The position numbers and the translations under genes are program-made. From positions 248,001 through 312,000 of the forward strand of contig BLLK01000027.1 of assembly GCA_021927905.1 (NCBI GenBank): DNA of 64,000 nt, given 5' to 3'. The stretch is from Chaetoceros tenuissimus (lineage: Eukaryota > Bacillariophyta > Thalassiosirophyceae > Chaetocerotales > Chaetocerotaceae). Below are positions 1 to 10,811 of this stretch, one piece after another. The first letter of the stretch is position 1; each line of letters starts with the position of its first letter. The notes below the pieces were generated by a model. That model saw only the letters and a list, made by a program, of their open reading frames with translations. It ran no database searches and was not told the origin of the DNA.

Positions 1-117
1 TGTAATTTTACAGAGGTCAAATACTAGGAGTAGACACGAAATAAAGCTTGATTCAAGTACAGACTGTTCTGAAGGAGGCATCTCCTGATCATATATCTAT
101 AGAGTTATATATTCAAA

Positions 118-1413
118 ATGTCGTCTACTAAGAATAGGTTTGGAAAGAAACCGACTAGACAGACTTCGGCATCTTCATGCGATAGCAAGAGCAAGAAAGA
201 AGAGGCAAGCTATTTGGAAAGCTTCATCAAAGAAAAGATGAACAACCTAATGAGCTTGGGTTATGCATGTGGGGTGGCAGATGGTGAATCCGAATATAAT
301 AAAGTTGTTGAAGATGAAGAAGTAAAGATTACTTGGAGAATGGACCCTATCAGATCAAAGAGTGATTGGGTCTTGGTTGTCAAAGATGGACGACAGAATT
401 ACATCTATCATGTTCATCAAAGTAGTCTCGTTTATGGTCAACGAAAGAGTGGATTTTTCCTTAAAAAGTTTGACGAGATCTATGCAGACAGTAACAGAGT
501 AGATAAGAAACCAATCACAGAGGTGTTGATTGATGCTTCAGTTGCGCCTTTCATCCCTATGATGTTGGACTATGTATACGAAGATAAGCTTGACCTCACC
601 ATTTCAAATGCGGCAGCACTCCGAAAACTTTCAAATCAATTTGATATCAGAACTTTGTATGCACTAGTTTCGTCATTCATTCAGCAAGATATAACTTTCA
701 ACACTGTGGCTGGATACATCGAACAGGCTGATGTTGTCAATGACAAAGAGTTATCGAAAGTATGTGTGATGATGGCACTCCAGCTCTTCAATAAGATCCC
801 AGACAATGAGATTAGTAAGATTCCTATTGATAAAATGCAAAACTTAGTTGCAGATCAGAAATTGAATGTATCAACACCTGAACGTTTGTCTCAGCGAATC
901 GCAGCATATATCAAGGGGAGGAATGATATTGACCACGAGACATTTTATTTCTTGACCCATGCAAATATTCTCCCTTCTTTTCATCCGAAAGAAGCTATGT
1001 GGTATTTGAGCTATGCTAGTAAAAACTTTCCAAGTACTCTTACTGAAGGAGAAGATCGTGAATCAACATTGCAATATCGATGTGTTGTTGCAGTGACCAA
1101 AAACTGGCAAGAGAATCTATTGGGACCTGTTGAAAGTGCAGTGAAGCGTACATCAGGCAGTTTTGATAGTGAAGATAATCAAGGCCGTCTCTTTCGTGAT
1201 GGAGATAGCTCCAACGACGAAAGAGCAAGGGACTACATGATTCTTCCTGATGAAATAAAGGTGGACATTCTTCAAATGGCCCTTTTAAAATCAAATAGTG
1301 GATTTATGGGGAAAGTAAATATGAAACGGCAGTCGAGATCTGAAGTGACTAGTACATCTCGAGCACACAAAGATGTTCGAGAGATTCCACAAAGAGCTGC
1401 AGGTTTCTATTGA
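118..1413 (+). CDS. BTB/POZ domain protein
   Basis: Intronless, 431 aa. Residues about 80-180 read as a BTB/POZ fold: the VHQSSLVYGQRKSGFF stretch corresponds to the usual 'H+xxLaxxSxyF' core and is followed by a VLIDASVAPFIPMMLDYVYEDKL strand/helix segment. A BACK-like helical region follows (about 185-260). The N-terminus is basic and Ser-rich, and the C-terminus is low complexity with no kelch, MATH or zinc-finger module visible. BTB domains mediate dimerisation and often act as cullin-3 adaptors; no partner can be named here. The start ATG follows an AT-rich leader with an in-frame context free of upstream Met codons. It converges on the N-myristoyltransferase gene. Family is clear, specific function unknown. 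Confidence 0.72.
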   Translation: MSSTKNRFGKKPTRQTSASSCDSKSKKEEASYLESFIKEKMNNLMSLGYACGVADGESEYNKVVEDEEVKITWRMDPIRSKSDWVLVVKDGRQNYIYHVHQSSLVYGQRKSGFFLKKFDEIYADSNRVDKKPITEVLIDASVAPFIPMMLDYVYEDKLDLTISNAAALRKLSNQFDIRTLYALVSSFIQQDITFNTVAGYIEQADVVNDKELSKVCVMMALQLFNKIPDNEISKIPIDKMQNLVADQKLNVSTPERLSQRIAAYIKGRNDIDHETFYFLTHANILPSFHPKEAMWYLSYASKNFPSTLTEGEDRESTLQYRCVVAVTKNWQENLLGPVESAVKRTSGSFDSEDNQGRLFRDGDSSNDERARDYMILPDEIKVDILQMALLKSNSGFMGKVNMKRQSRSEVTSTSRAHKDVREIPQRAAGFY

Positions 1414-1687
1414 ATAGGCTGAATAAATACTCATGCAGACTATCTCTCCCGAATTAGTTTAGCTTACCTAGGAATGGTGATGTGCATAGGACTAATTCGA
1501 GATTAAGAGTCGCCAGCCAACAAAGTATAATAATATATAGATCTAACGACAAATTAAATTCAAGGCATAGTAATTATTCAATGGTGTTTGTGATTGCGTT
1601 ACTTATTTCAGCACTGAATTCATTAAACCAGAATATGCAAATGCGTTTGAAAGAAAACATAGTTGGTGAAATAATAAATTGTGTTTT
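1414..1687. other. Convergent intergenic spacer
   Basis: A 274-bp AT-rich spacer between the 3' ends of the BTB gene and the N-myristoyltransferase gene. A short open frame here has no coding character, and I see nothing else in it. Confidence 0.6.
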
Positions 1688-2977
1688 TTAAAGTAGAACA
1701 ATACCAATATCCTTGTCCTCCATGGTTGGGCAACACCAGTTATACAAGTAGTATTGTAAGTTTCCATCTCCCATTCCAAACTTCAAGTCAGAAAAGAATT
1801 GCTTGTTTTTCATCTGCTCCAAAGCGTTGAAGACATCCATGTTTTCGTTCTTTGCAAGAATCAATGCATTTCTCATCAAATCTTCCAACTCAACGGTTGT
1901 GGCAACATTGTAAAAACTGTATGCAGCATTCAATTTGTCATGAAGCTCGTGATTCACGATAGTGGAATTCAAGTGATAGTAAGAAATCATATCTGTCACG
2001 TCACCATCATCATTGCTAATGACATAGGAGGTAATGACACCCTTTCTAGGCAAGAACCAATGCTTGAAATCATCTACTGAGAATTCAATCACAAGTTTAA
2101 ATTGATCCAAATGTGTTTTGAGTAATTTGCATGCACTCTCACAGTCTTTTTCTTCCAACGGTCTCAAACCAGAAATAGTTGTTTCAGTAGGCAACTTGTA
2201 AAGTTTCTGAAATCTTGCCATGGTCATACGAGGTGGTACTCTTGTGAACTGGATATCACACAACTTCTTCGGACTCAAAGTACGATGATAATATCTGCAA
2301 CATGAAACTGGTCCAGGGAGCTCAACACCAGCAGTATAAACAGCTTGGAAAACACCGGTATGGTTCACTCTTCTAGTGATTTCCTTAATTAATACAGGTG
2401 CTAATCTCTTACTTCTCAATTTCTTGTGTACACACAAAAAGTTAATCTCAACTGAATCAAATTTCTTCTCATAACTGCGCACTACAGCAGGCACCGCACT
2501 AATGAAACCTACGAGGTTACCCTTGGAGGATCGAACTCCGAGATGAAGTTCTTTTTTATATCCAGGAGGAGTGAGTGCCCAAAGCAAGAATTCATGAGAG
2601 TAATCAAATCGAAACATTGCTTGATCATCTTCCACATAGTTTTTGTTGAGAAGGTCATAGACTTGCATTCTTTCTTCAGCGTTAGTGATATCAATGTCAC
2701 ACCACTCGAATCCCTTTGGCATATTGTATGGAGTTTGTCGCAATTCCTCTTTTGGCTTGTTAGGGATTAGTGGAGCATGAAGCTCTTGCTTTTTCTCTGG
2801 ATCATCTTCGCCAAGGAACATTGGCTGTGTGTCCCAGAAAGCATGAGTTCTTGTGACTTCCTCCTGTGCTGCTGGCAATGCGGTAGGAGAAATGTTTTGC
2901 TGTTTGAGTGCCTGAATAATGGCAGCAATCTTTTGCTTTTCATCCTCTGTCGGTTTACGTTCCTTTCCGTCAGACAT
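1688..2977 (-). CDS. NMT1: Glycylpeptide N-tetradecanoyltransferase
   Basis: 429 aa, intronless, full length for the family. It transfers myristate from myristoyl-CoA to N-terminal glycines of cytosolic proteins. Family signatures are easy to read: the substrate-entry segment GFEWCDIDITN, the acyl-CoA-binding core EINFLCVHKKLRSKRLAPVL, a GVELPGPVSCCRYYHR stretch matching the peptide groove, and a C-terminal GDGNLQYYLYNW block ending in GIVLL, whose terminal carboxylate is the catalytic base in this family. The N-terminal 60 residues are Gln/Lys-rich and variable, as usual. It diverges from the downstream mitochondrial-protein gene across a 305-bp promoter containing a long palindrome. Confidence 0.97.
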   Translation of the reverse strand: MSDGKERKPTEDEKQKIAAIIQALKQQNISPTALPAAQEEVTRTHAFWDTQPMFLGEDDPEKKQELHAPLIPNKPKEELRQTPYNMPKGFEWCDIDITNAEERMQVYDLLNKNYVEDDQAMFRFDYSHEFLLWALTPPGYKKELHLGVRSSKGNLVGFISAVPAVVRSYEKKFDSVEINFLCVHKKLRSKRLAPVLIKEITRRVNHTGVFQAVYTAGVELPGPVSCCRYYHRTLSPKKLCDIQFTRVPPRMTMARFQKLYKLPTETTISGLRPLEEKDCESACKLLKTHLDQFKLVIEFSVDDFKHWFLPRKGVITSYVISNDDGDVTDMISYYHLNSTIVNHELHDKLNAAYSFYNVATTVELEDLMRNALILAKNENMDVFNALEQMKNKQFFSDLKFGMGDGNLQYYLYNWCCPTMEDKDIGIVLL

Positions 2978-3282
2978 GATTCTTGATGTGTTGAAATTCT
3001 ATTGTGATCCTCTTCCGTGTATCAGAGTATGGAAGCACTTCTTCGTAATGAATAGAAAGAAATAATAGGAAGAAACATCATTTGTCTTCATTTTTTCGTT
3101 TTAGTTGTGTGCTATTGCTCTTCCCTTCCCCTTCTTTTCCGAAAATTGGAAAAGTGAGCGGTCTAGACCGTTCACTTTTCTAACACAAAAAATACAGCAC
3201 AGAAAGGTTGTGAATGTATCTAATTCAATCATCTCAACTCATTCAAGTCCTGTTTGAATCAAAATAACTCATCTTTCACAAC
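2978..3282. promoter_or_regulatory. Divergent promoter region, NMT / mitochondrial protein
   Basis: A 305-bp intergenic region between two divergent start codons, so it must carry both promoters and both 5' leaders. It is pyrimidine-rich in its middle and holds the 32-bp palindrome annotated separately. Confidence 0.55.
3149..3180. repeat. 32-bp near-perfect palindrome
   Basis: Two 16-nt arms that are reverse complements of each other except for one pair (G at 3158 against T at 3171), with no spacer; the centre is CGGTCTAGACCG. It lies about 170 bp upstream of the NMT start codon and about 100 bp upstream of the divergent gene's start codon. Such symmetry could be a dimeric transcription-factor site or could form a cruciform. 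Function is inferred only from position and symmetry. Confidence 0.8.
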
Positions 3283-4632
3283 ATGATGCTCAATAAAAGT
3301 CTACGCAAGGCAGTGACAACGATTTCCAAGAGATCTTTCCAGAGAAATCTTGGTAGATGCCTTGCAACAACCCCTCCTTCAGATGCAACTTCTGATGAAA
3401 CAAAAGCTGCAAAGAAGACTGCTCCTAGAGATTTACCTTTGAGACACAGTAGACATCTTCCTGCACAAGTTGCTTCAGAAGATATTTTGGTTAGTTCTGT
3501 GGAGAAACTTTTGACTGCTATGCCAGGAACTTTGTTCTGTAAGTATAAATTGTAGATGACACAGTGAATCTTTTCTTGAATACATTTTTCTCATAGCTCA
3601 TCCATAATAATAGCCTACAATCCTAAAAATTTGAACATGACACAAAGTGATGAATATGAAAATGCACTTTTGGAATGTCATGCTCTTCAGCAAAAGGTTG
3701 AATATCTGTTGAGAGGATATTCATCAATGTTGGAAGGATCCATGACAAAAAGCGATAACAGTTTTGCAGAGAATAAAGATGAAATCATTCATAATATGAT
3801 TGAATTATTGGAGAGGATGGAAGCAGAAGGCAAAGCGTATGTAGAAGTAAGATCCAAGTATCGTTCACAATTGGCGCGAGTTGCTGATAATACAGATTCA
3901 GGAGAAAATGAATCTGATCCTGCAACTGGAGATAAGGAAGATAGTATTGACGAAGATACAGACGTGGATGCTTGGAAAATGACTGCACTTGTGAATAATT
4001 ATGGCGCTCCTCCTGGCCCATCTAATATCATGTATGATCTTGTCCTTGATGCAATCGCGGTTTCAATTGAGTCATCCAAAAACCCAGTTTCTCTTCTTGA
4101 AAAATCTAGAGCGATCTACACCAGATCTTTGGAACGATATGATTTAGATGAAAAATCGGGTTTTGATCAATTGAATCCTTCTTCATGTCCTACTGCTGCT
4201 ACATTTAATGCTGTGATTCGTACTTCGGCAAATATTTCAAGCAAGGGTGATGATGCACAGATTAGAGATTATGCTATGGAAAACGCTTTTTTTGCATTTG
4301 ATGGTATGCTTCACCATCCTGTAGTACCTCGAAACTCTGCTACTTATAGATATATGCTCAATATGATTGGTGGATTATTTCCTGTTGGAGAAATAAGGGG
4401 TAATTTCATCCGAGTCATGTGGGAAAAAGCAATTCAGGATGGTGTACTAGATTTGGAGTTATTCGATACTGTCCAACAAGTTGCAGATGAACAACATGGT
4501 GAATTATTCGATACATGGTGGAAAAATACAAAAGCAAAGCTTGTCAAGGACGTAAATGGATATGGATTCCCAATCAGTTGGGGAAAGAATAAAAACATCA
4601 GAAGATTTGAAAGAAGTTCCGCAACTTATTAA
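3283..4632 (+). CDS. Mitochondrial protein of unknown function, PPR-like helical tail
   Basis: Two exons, 3283-3538 and 3614-4632, giving 424 aa. The 75-bp intron has donor GTAAGT and acceptor TAG; only this acceptor joins the frames (the nearer AG at 3595-3596 leads to a stop), reading ...GTLF-S-YNPKN. The N-terminus (MMLNKSLRKAVTTISKRSFQRNLGRCLATT) is basic, Ser/Arg-rich and lacks acidic residues, typical of a mitochondrial presequence. The middle is acidic. The C-terminal half contains helical segments (CPTAATFNAVIRTSANIS, SATYRYMLNMIGGLFPV) that resemble degenerate pentatricopeptide repeats. I do not recognise a named ortholog; a role in mitochondrial RNA or ribosome biology would be a guess. 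Confidence 0.75.
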
Positions 4633-4721
4633 CTACATAAGCTATTAATACCCTAGAATGACCTTTCTTTATCTGAGTAGATCTTTTATCATACACTAAA
4701 ACTATTTTAATTAATTATACA

Positions 4722-7700
4722 TTACTTTTTCTTTGCAATTCTTTGTTGTCTTATCCGAAGAGCCTTTTCTCGATTTAGTCGCATACGTTCACGTTGGGCT
4801 TCTGTCAACTTTGAATTGTTGTGAGGTACAGGAGGTTTGGGATTTCTTACTTTTGCGTCTTTCTTTTGATTGTTTTCTGCAGTAATGTTTTGATGTTGCG
4901 AAGGTTCATCTTGCTGGGATGTAGCTGAAGCTTGCGATGTCAATGAGGCATTTTGTTTCATAATTTCATGGTAACCTTGCTCTAACTCGTCAGCATCACC
5001 GCCCTCACGATGATGTTCAATGACACTTCTAATAAAACTCATCTTTCCAAGATTACGATCAGATGACGGAATAGACATTTGTGTATGCTCGGGATTCCTT
5101 CGTTTTAGTAGAGGGGTAGCAAATGCATCTTCATGAACGTGCATCATGTCAACTTGTCTGTAAAGAGAGGCACCTCCTTCATCGCTCGATTTTTGGACAC
5201 TATCGCTACATACCAATCTATCAAGGTCATCCTGCGTAAAACCTAGCTGCGAAGAATCGTTGATGAAACTATCTTGAGAGAGACCATTATCGTCTTCATC
5301 TTCTTCCGAATCAGAATCGCTCGCAGCACATTCAATGTCCAGGAATTTGCTGATTGTGTTTGATTTCTTGTGTCTCTTAGCCAGGGCTTCTACTCTATTC
5401 CTTTTTGTGCCAACTTGCACTTTAGGGTCGCTTGGTGCCGAGCTTTGAAGTAAATCTTTTTGTTCGCTAGCAGGAGTATTCGTCAGGTCTATCTCATATG
5501 TATCTCCTTTTCGTTTCCTTGTCATTACTCTTTTCGAGGGGTTTGCTTTAGACTCGGGTGTATCTTCTAATTGCGAGGTCGCATTTTCCATTTTATTTTC
5601 AGCTGTCATGGGTGTATCAGTAAGTTCCCCTGCTAGAGCTGAAGTTGTCGCAGGCTTCCTAAAACGAGGGAGAAGAGGAGTCTCTTCCTGAGACGAACTA
5701 AACGATACATTTGTTTTCTTTGAAGCTAGTCGTCTCCTGTTTACAATAGGGGTTTCATCCACATCACTTGTTTCTTGGGCATGATTCTCTGTACGAAAAA
5801 CAGTGGACTGTATTTGTGGGTTGTTTTCATTAGAACATTTTGAGGGATTATTCAAAGCTGGGACATCGTTGGCATCTTTTGGTTCGTGATGACCTTTGTC
5901 GGGCACGTCTTTATCTTTAATCGCTGGGGATGAGTTGATTGCATCACATAGTTTTGCAGTAGAACAACTAAAATTAGTTTCCTCCTTCATGCTTGAGTTT
6001 TTGTCATCACCAATATTTAGTGAAAGCGACTTCTTTTGTTCAGGATTTTTGTCGACTAAACATTCTTTCTGAGGCGAAGAAAAATCCTCGAGTTGATCCA
6101 TTTTTGCATTTAGATCAGTTTTTGGAGAATTTTCTTCGTGTCCTTTGCAACTTTCCTCATCTTCTGAAGAAGATGAAGAGGAATCCTGAATGTTTAAATC
6201 AAAGCAAATCGATTCTTCGTCGCTACTGCTCATATTGATCTCAAAGTTTAGACTTCTTGAAGATTCAGAGCAACTGGCATTATCATCCATATTTGTGCCC
6301 TCCTGAATCATAAAACTTTCTTTGGTAGAGTTCAGAGGAGCTGGTACATTTAGGTGTTCAGATTGAAGATTGACTTGTCCACCATTTGGCGACTGGGTAG
6401 AAGCTCTAGAATGGATACTCTCAATGGCTTTGGGTGATTCGTTGCAATGGAGTACAGCGATACTGGTATTCATAGTTTCTTCTTCTTTCGTGGATATTTC
6501 CGCATCATTATTTTCTCCATTATTTAATGTCTCATCATCATTTGAGTTTTGTATGTCCTCTACAAATTGAGGCGATCCATGCCCCAAGTCCGATTCATTG
6601 CAAAACTCAGGACTGGTTGTATTTGTATCTAAATGCACTCCAGATCCATTCCCTTCATCTTGTAGACCAAAGATGATTTCACTAGCTTTTGCTTGGAGAC
6701 GATATCCACTGTCTTCGTCAGTTGTTACAACTCCAAAGATAGATGACAAAGTATCTTCAAAACCAGTAGTGCAATGTTTTGTCGGGCTTTCTAAAACTAC
6801 ACATTCAATGCTTTCTTGAGATCCAAATACAACATTTGCAAATTCATCTTCACCATAATCATAGTCATGATTCTTAGACTCTTTAGCCACGTCACATTTC
6901 TCGGTTGGAGAAAGAAGGAGAATCTCAACATCATCTTCAGATTTGTCTTTTTGAACCTCCTCACTTCCGTCTGGGCTTTCAAAGCAATCCCTGAATTTTC
7001 CAAGAAGATTCCTTTTCTCATACCTCTGCTTTGAAGGCACGATATCTTCTATTCTAGCATTTATGGCCCTCGATTTTTGTATCTTTTCATTCATTGTCCT
7101 CGATTTCTCGTTCATTTTACGGTCCTTCATGACAGTTGCTTCCAATTTATTGAGTATAGAGCAAGATCTCCCCGTACCACGTGAAATCCGATTCCCAGTA
7201 AGCACATTTCGCTGCCAGGATTTCAAAGCACTTTTACGAAATGATGGATTCATGTTACATTCCCCAAAATTTTGTAATCTAGTATGGTTTTCTTTGAAGC
7301 TTAGCTTCCAAGCATTTGAGTCTATTTGAATTCGTGGTGGTTCTTTCTTTTGTCCCTTTCCTTTTTGGTGACTGTGACCACCAACTTGAGACATTCTATA
7401 TTCGCGAATGATATTCATATTTCGTTTTTCCATTGTAGGACGTGAGGGTAAAAGGGGAATGTTCTTGTGCATCGTGAAATGTTTTTCACCTTTTTTCAAT
7501 GCATTCCATAGGCGCTTTGCATCGGCATTGGATTTATCGAGCTTTTCTTCTTCCATGCCTTCCATTACTTTGGGGTAAAACAGGGACAATTATGATGAGG
7601 AACTAAATAAAATCTATATGGAGCATTTAGTGATGTGATAGAAACTTACCTAACCATATCACTTCACCGTCACGAGATCGCCCAGTTCGCCCTATTCTTT

Positions 7701-10410
7701 GTAGATTTCTTATAGGAGAACGGACACAATCAAAATTAATGATTAAATCAACGCTTCCAATGTCAAGTCCTTCTTCTCCAATAGCTATTGATTGTAATTC
7801 ATTAGTTATCGCAAAATTCAGAGGCATATCTTCAATGAGTAAACTTACATGTACAAACCAAAATGTTGTATTTTCCATCCTTGAATTCTTTGATAACTTT
7901 TTGCTGGGTAGCTTGGTTCATCCCTTTGGTTACTTTAGCCTTTCCATCCTTGTCTTTCTCGCTTCCTGAACCTTGCCCCACAAATTCTGTTGGTTTCAAT
8001 CTAGATTTGCTTGATCTTGGCTTACTAGCTTGAAGCATTGTGACAATTTCTGTTACGGACTTTCGCAAATTCGAAAATACAATGGCTCTTGTGTCCTGAC
8101 CAATGGCCTCTGACTTTTCAAAATGATCTTTCAATATCTCCTCCAATTTCTGTAATTTGGGGTTGTTTAATTGCAAGTCGGAAATGTCATACTGGCTAAG
8201 AGGTTTATTCACATTCTGGGTTCCAACCAACGTCTCCCACAATGTCATAAATTCATCAGTTCGTTGGACCTGCTTTGCATATGCAGTGTTTAATTTCATA
8301 AATTTGAATAATTCATCTCTTGCCGAATTGATACCAGATTGCATCAGTTGAGTTCGTGCGGTCAGTAGTGCTTGTGCAACATTGAGGCGCGGAAATAGCA
8401 CCGATTTATTCATATGCGCGTTCTCTGGCTTATTTAGATCCTGTTTTGCTGCAATGATGGTATATGGTTGCATGTTTGATATTGAACCTCCATATTTACT
8501 TAGTGCACCGCACTTCTTGAGGTCTGTCGCAACAGGCTCAATTATTTTGAGTAGACGTTTTTCAATTGCCTTAATAGCATCAGTTTGCTTAATTATTTTG
8601 GTTCCCTCATGACGATTAAACATGTATGGTTTAATTTCGTCATCTGTATCAACATATGCTTCAATTTTAGAAGCACCCAAGTTTGAAATGATTGTCTGAA
8701 TTGTTTTAAGGTCTTTTCCAGGAGTTGCAGAAAGGCCTACAATTCTGGCTTTAACGTTCTTCTCCAGGAATAAACTTGTAATCTTGTTGAAGGCAAATTT
8801 TTTCGTTGCTTTATGAGCTTCATCTATCACCAAACACACGACATCATTGATATCTAGACTACCAGCTTTAATATCTCTTTCTACAGTTTGGGCTGTACAA
8901 AAGAACACTCGCCTTTCTCTCCATAGACGCGATCGGTTTCCTGACTTATTGTCTCCAGTAATCTCAGCAGTATCTGTTTCGGGAATTCCCTGAAAATGAA
9001 AATTATGGTTAGAAAAATTGAAAAGAAAGGATAAATGTGATAAACATATTCAAATATATTACATGAACATACCATGATGTTGTAACACGCTCCTATTTGC
9101 TGGGAAACCAATGGTTTTGTAGGAGCAAGGAAAATAATTTTACCAGTTGGAAACCATCTATAGAAATTGTACATAACAACAGCCGCAATCAAAGTTTTTC
9201 CCGTTCCTGTAGGGATGGCTACGAGAGTATTGTTGTGAATTGCAGTGTTGCATATATTCACTTGATATGCACGTTCTTGATATTTTGTACTAGTTGGATA
9301 GATCCAGGTTTTCGATGCATCCCCTTCCACCAGAGGCACTTTTCCCGGTTCATAACCACGTTGAAGTACATTGCGCTCTACAACATTGGGATTTCCAAAT
9401 GTCAGAGTTTGTTGGTTTCTACCTACAGCTATTTTTTGTGTTTGTTTGCGCTTTGCAGGTTTCTTTTTGCTCACGGCCTTTTGAGTATCTACATTGGTTT
9501 GTGGAACAGGTTGTATACTTTTACCTTGTTGCATGTTGGAAGTTGTCGAATGCTGCTGATTTACATTCGGATTTGAAGTATGACTACTTGATGTAGAAGT
9601 ATTCCTAAATGTATTTGTCGAATATGGATTCAACTGGTTGACTTGTCGATTGGCATTACTTGCCCCTTGATTTCCTAATGTGACATTGCTCTGATTCATC
9701 CTTTGACTTGCATTACGATTCAAATAAGGATTGACTGTTGTAGAAGATGTGACAACGTTTGAGTTCCCACGGTAATTTGATATTTGAGCAGGCTGACCTC
9801 CTCTCATGGTATTGTTTTGACTTGTAGCATTATTTGTTGTCTGGATAATAGTTCGTGATTGACTTTCATTTGCATTCACCATATTATTCCTAGCATTATT
9901 TGCAGAATAATTATTTCCCCTTGGTACTGACGCAGCACCTTTATTTGTAGCATATGGATTACTAATGATTGACTGTTGCGTTTTCTTTTGTGGTTCACTA
10001 CTTGGAGTAATTCGTGCTGTATTCGTAGCTATAGTCTGATTCTGTTGCCTATGAAATCCCCCATTATGTACATTATTTCCCTGTTGCCGTTGCTGCATAT
10101 TATTTGATCTGACACTACTACTGTTATTGTTTTTCTTTTGATTGGCATAGACATTGACAACACTCTGCCTATTCTTGCTAGCATTCTGATTTGAATTGCG
10201 TGCATTTGAATTCTGAGTATTTGCAACTGTCTGACTCGGGCCAGTATGGCCACTACTATTTCCATTTTTGCTGACATCTACTGTTTTCCCCTGGACAAAG
10301 TCTCGCATCTGTTGCTTCGTCACTCTCAAAGAATTGCACATTTGACATCGTTGGGCAGGAAACAGATGACGAAATGTACAAACAGAGCAATTCCATTCAT
10401 CACTCGGCAT
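4722..10410 (-). CDS. FANCM: FANCM/Mph1/Hef-type replication-fork helicase
   Basis: Four exons (9073-10410, 7849-8989, 7650-7784, 4722-7567) with introns of 83, 64 and 82 bp; joined product 1,819 aa. In order: an NZF/RanBP2-type zinc finger (W6, C8, C11, C22, C25); an Asn/Gln/Ser-rich disordered stretch (about 50-310) with a QQTLTFG motif at 333-339 that weakly resembles a PIP box; the SF2 helicase core with Walker A IPTGTGKT (399-406), [15 protein letters not shown] (502-505), SAT, and motif [10 protein letters not shown] (about 860) encoded by the small exon 3; then about 950 residues of acidic disordered tail including a DSFINDSS segment. The final 32 residues form a basic helix like RPA32-binding motifs. 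Exon joins restore [12 protein letters not shown] and [14 protein letters not shown] exactly as in FANCM. No ERCC4 nuclease or HhH domain is present. Expected role: fork remodelling, crosslink tolerance and crossover suppression. Confidence 0.92.
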
Positions 10411-10811
10411 TTTGACTCAACTAAAGCTTCTACTTTTCCATTTGTCAAGTGGAGGATATGGCTGCAGATTGCTTTGATTCTATGTGTTATCTATGTGTGG
10501 AACTAGTAATTATGTACGAGCAAAGCATTCAGTTGAAACTTGCATCCATCGCATTTCGTTTTTGTTCGATGGTGTTGGACGGCGGAAAGCACTTGCTCTT
10601 TCATGGCTAGCTAAAGCCTGATTATAGAAAAATGGAACGCGTTTGATACGTTATCGAATACCATAACGGTATTTTCAAATAATTGTATGCTACAAAACGG
10701 GCAAATTTGAATTGAAAGAACATCATCAACATCATTGTTGTTGATTGCGATACAAAGAGTTTAGCAGAGTAACCATACAGCCACTTCAAATAGAAAACAC
10801 ATTACTCTACA
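10411..10811. promoter_or_regulatory. Divergent promoter region, FANCM / coiled-coil gene
   Basis: A 401-bp region between two divergent start codons. It contains two overlapping short inverted repeats: CGTTAT paired with ATAACG (10649-10668), and AATACC paired with GGTATT across a 5-nt loop (10657-10673). The AACGG within them resembles plant mitosis-type MYB sites, but the match is short and may be chance. Confidence 0.4.

Noticed and set aside
1482-1691. Small open frame between the BTB and NMT genes
   Set aside because: No conserved motif, AT-rich composition and it overlaps the NMT stop; it looks like chance.
3539-3596. Nearest AG as intron acceptor of the mitochondrial-protein gene
   Set aside because: Splicing there puts a stop codon two codons later; the AG at 3612-3613 restores the frame.
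5993-7329. Several open frames opposite the FANCM tail
   Set aside because: They are antisense shadows of the long acidic coding exon; no start context or protein feature supports them.
9097-9596. Two overlapping plus-strand frames opposite FANCM exon 1
   Set aside because: Antisense of the Asn/Gln-rich coding region, whose composition makes long antisense frames likely.
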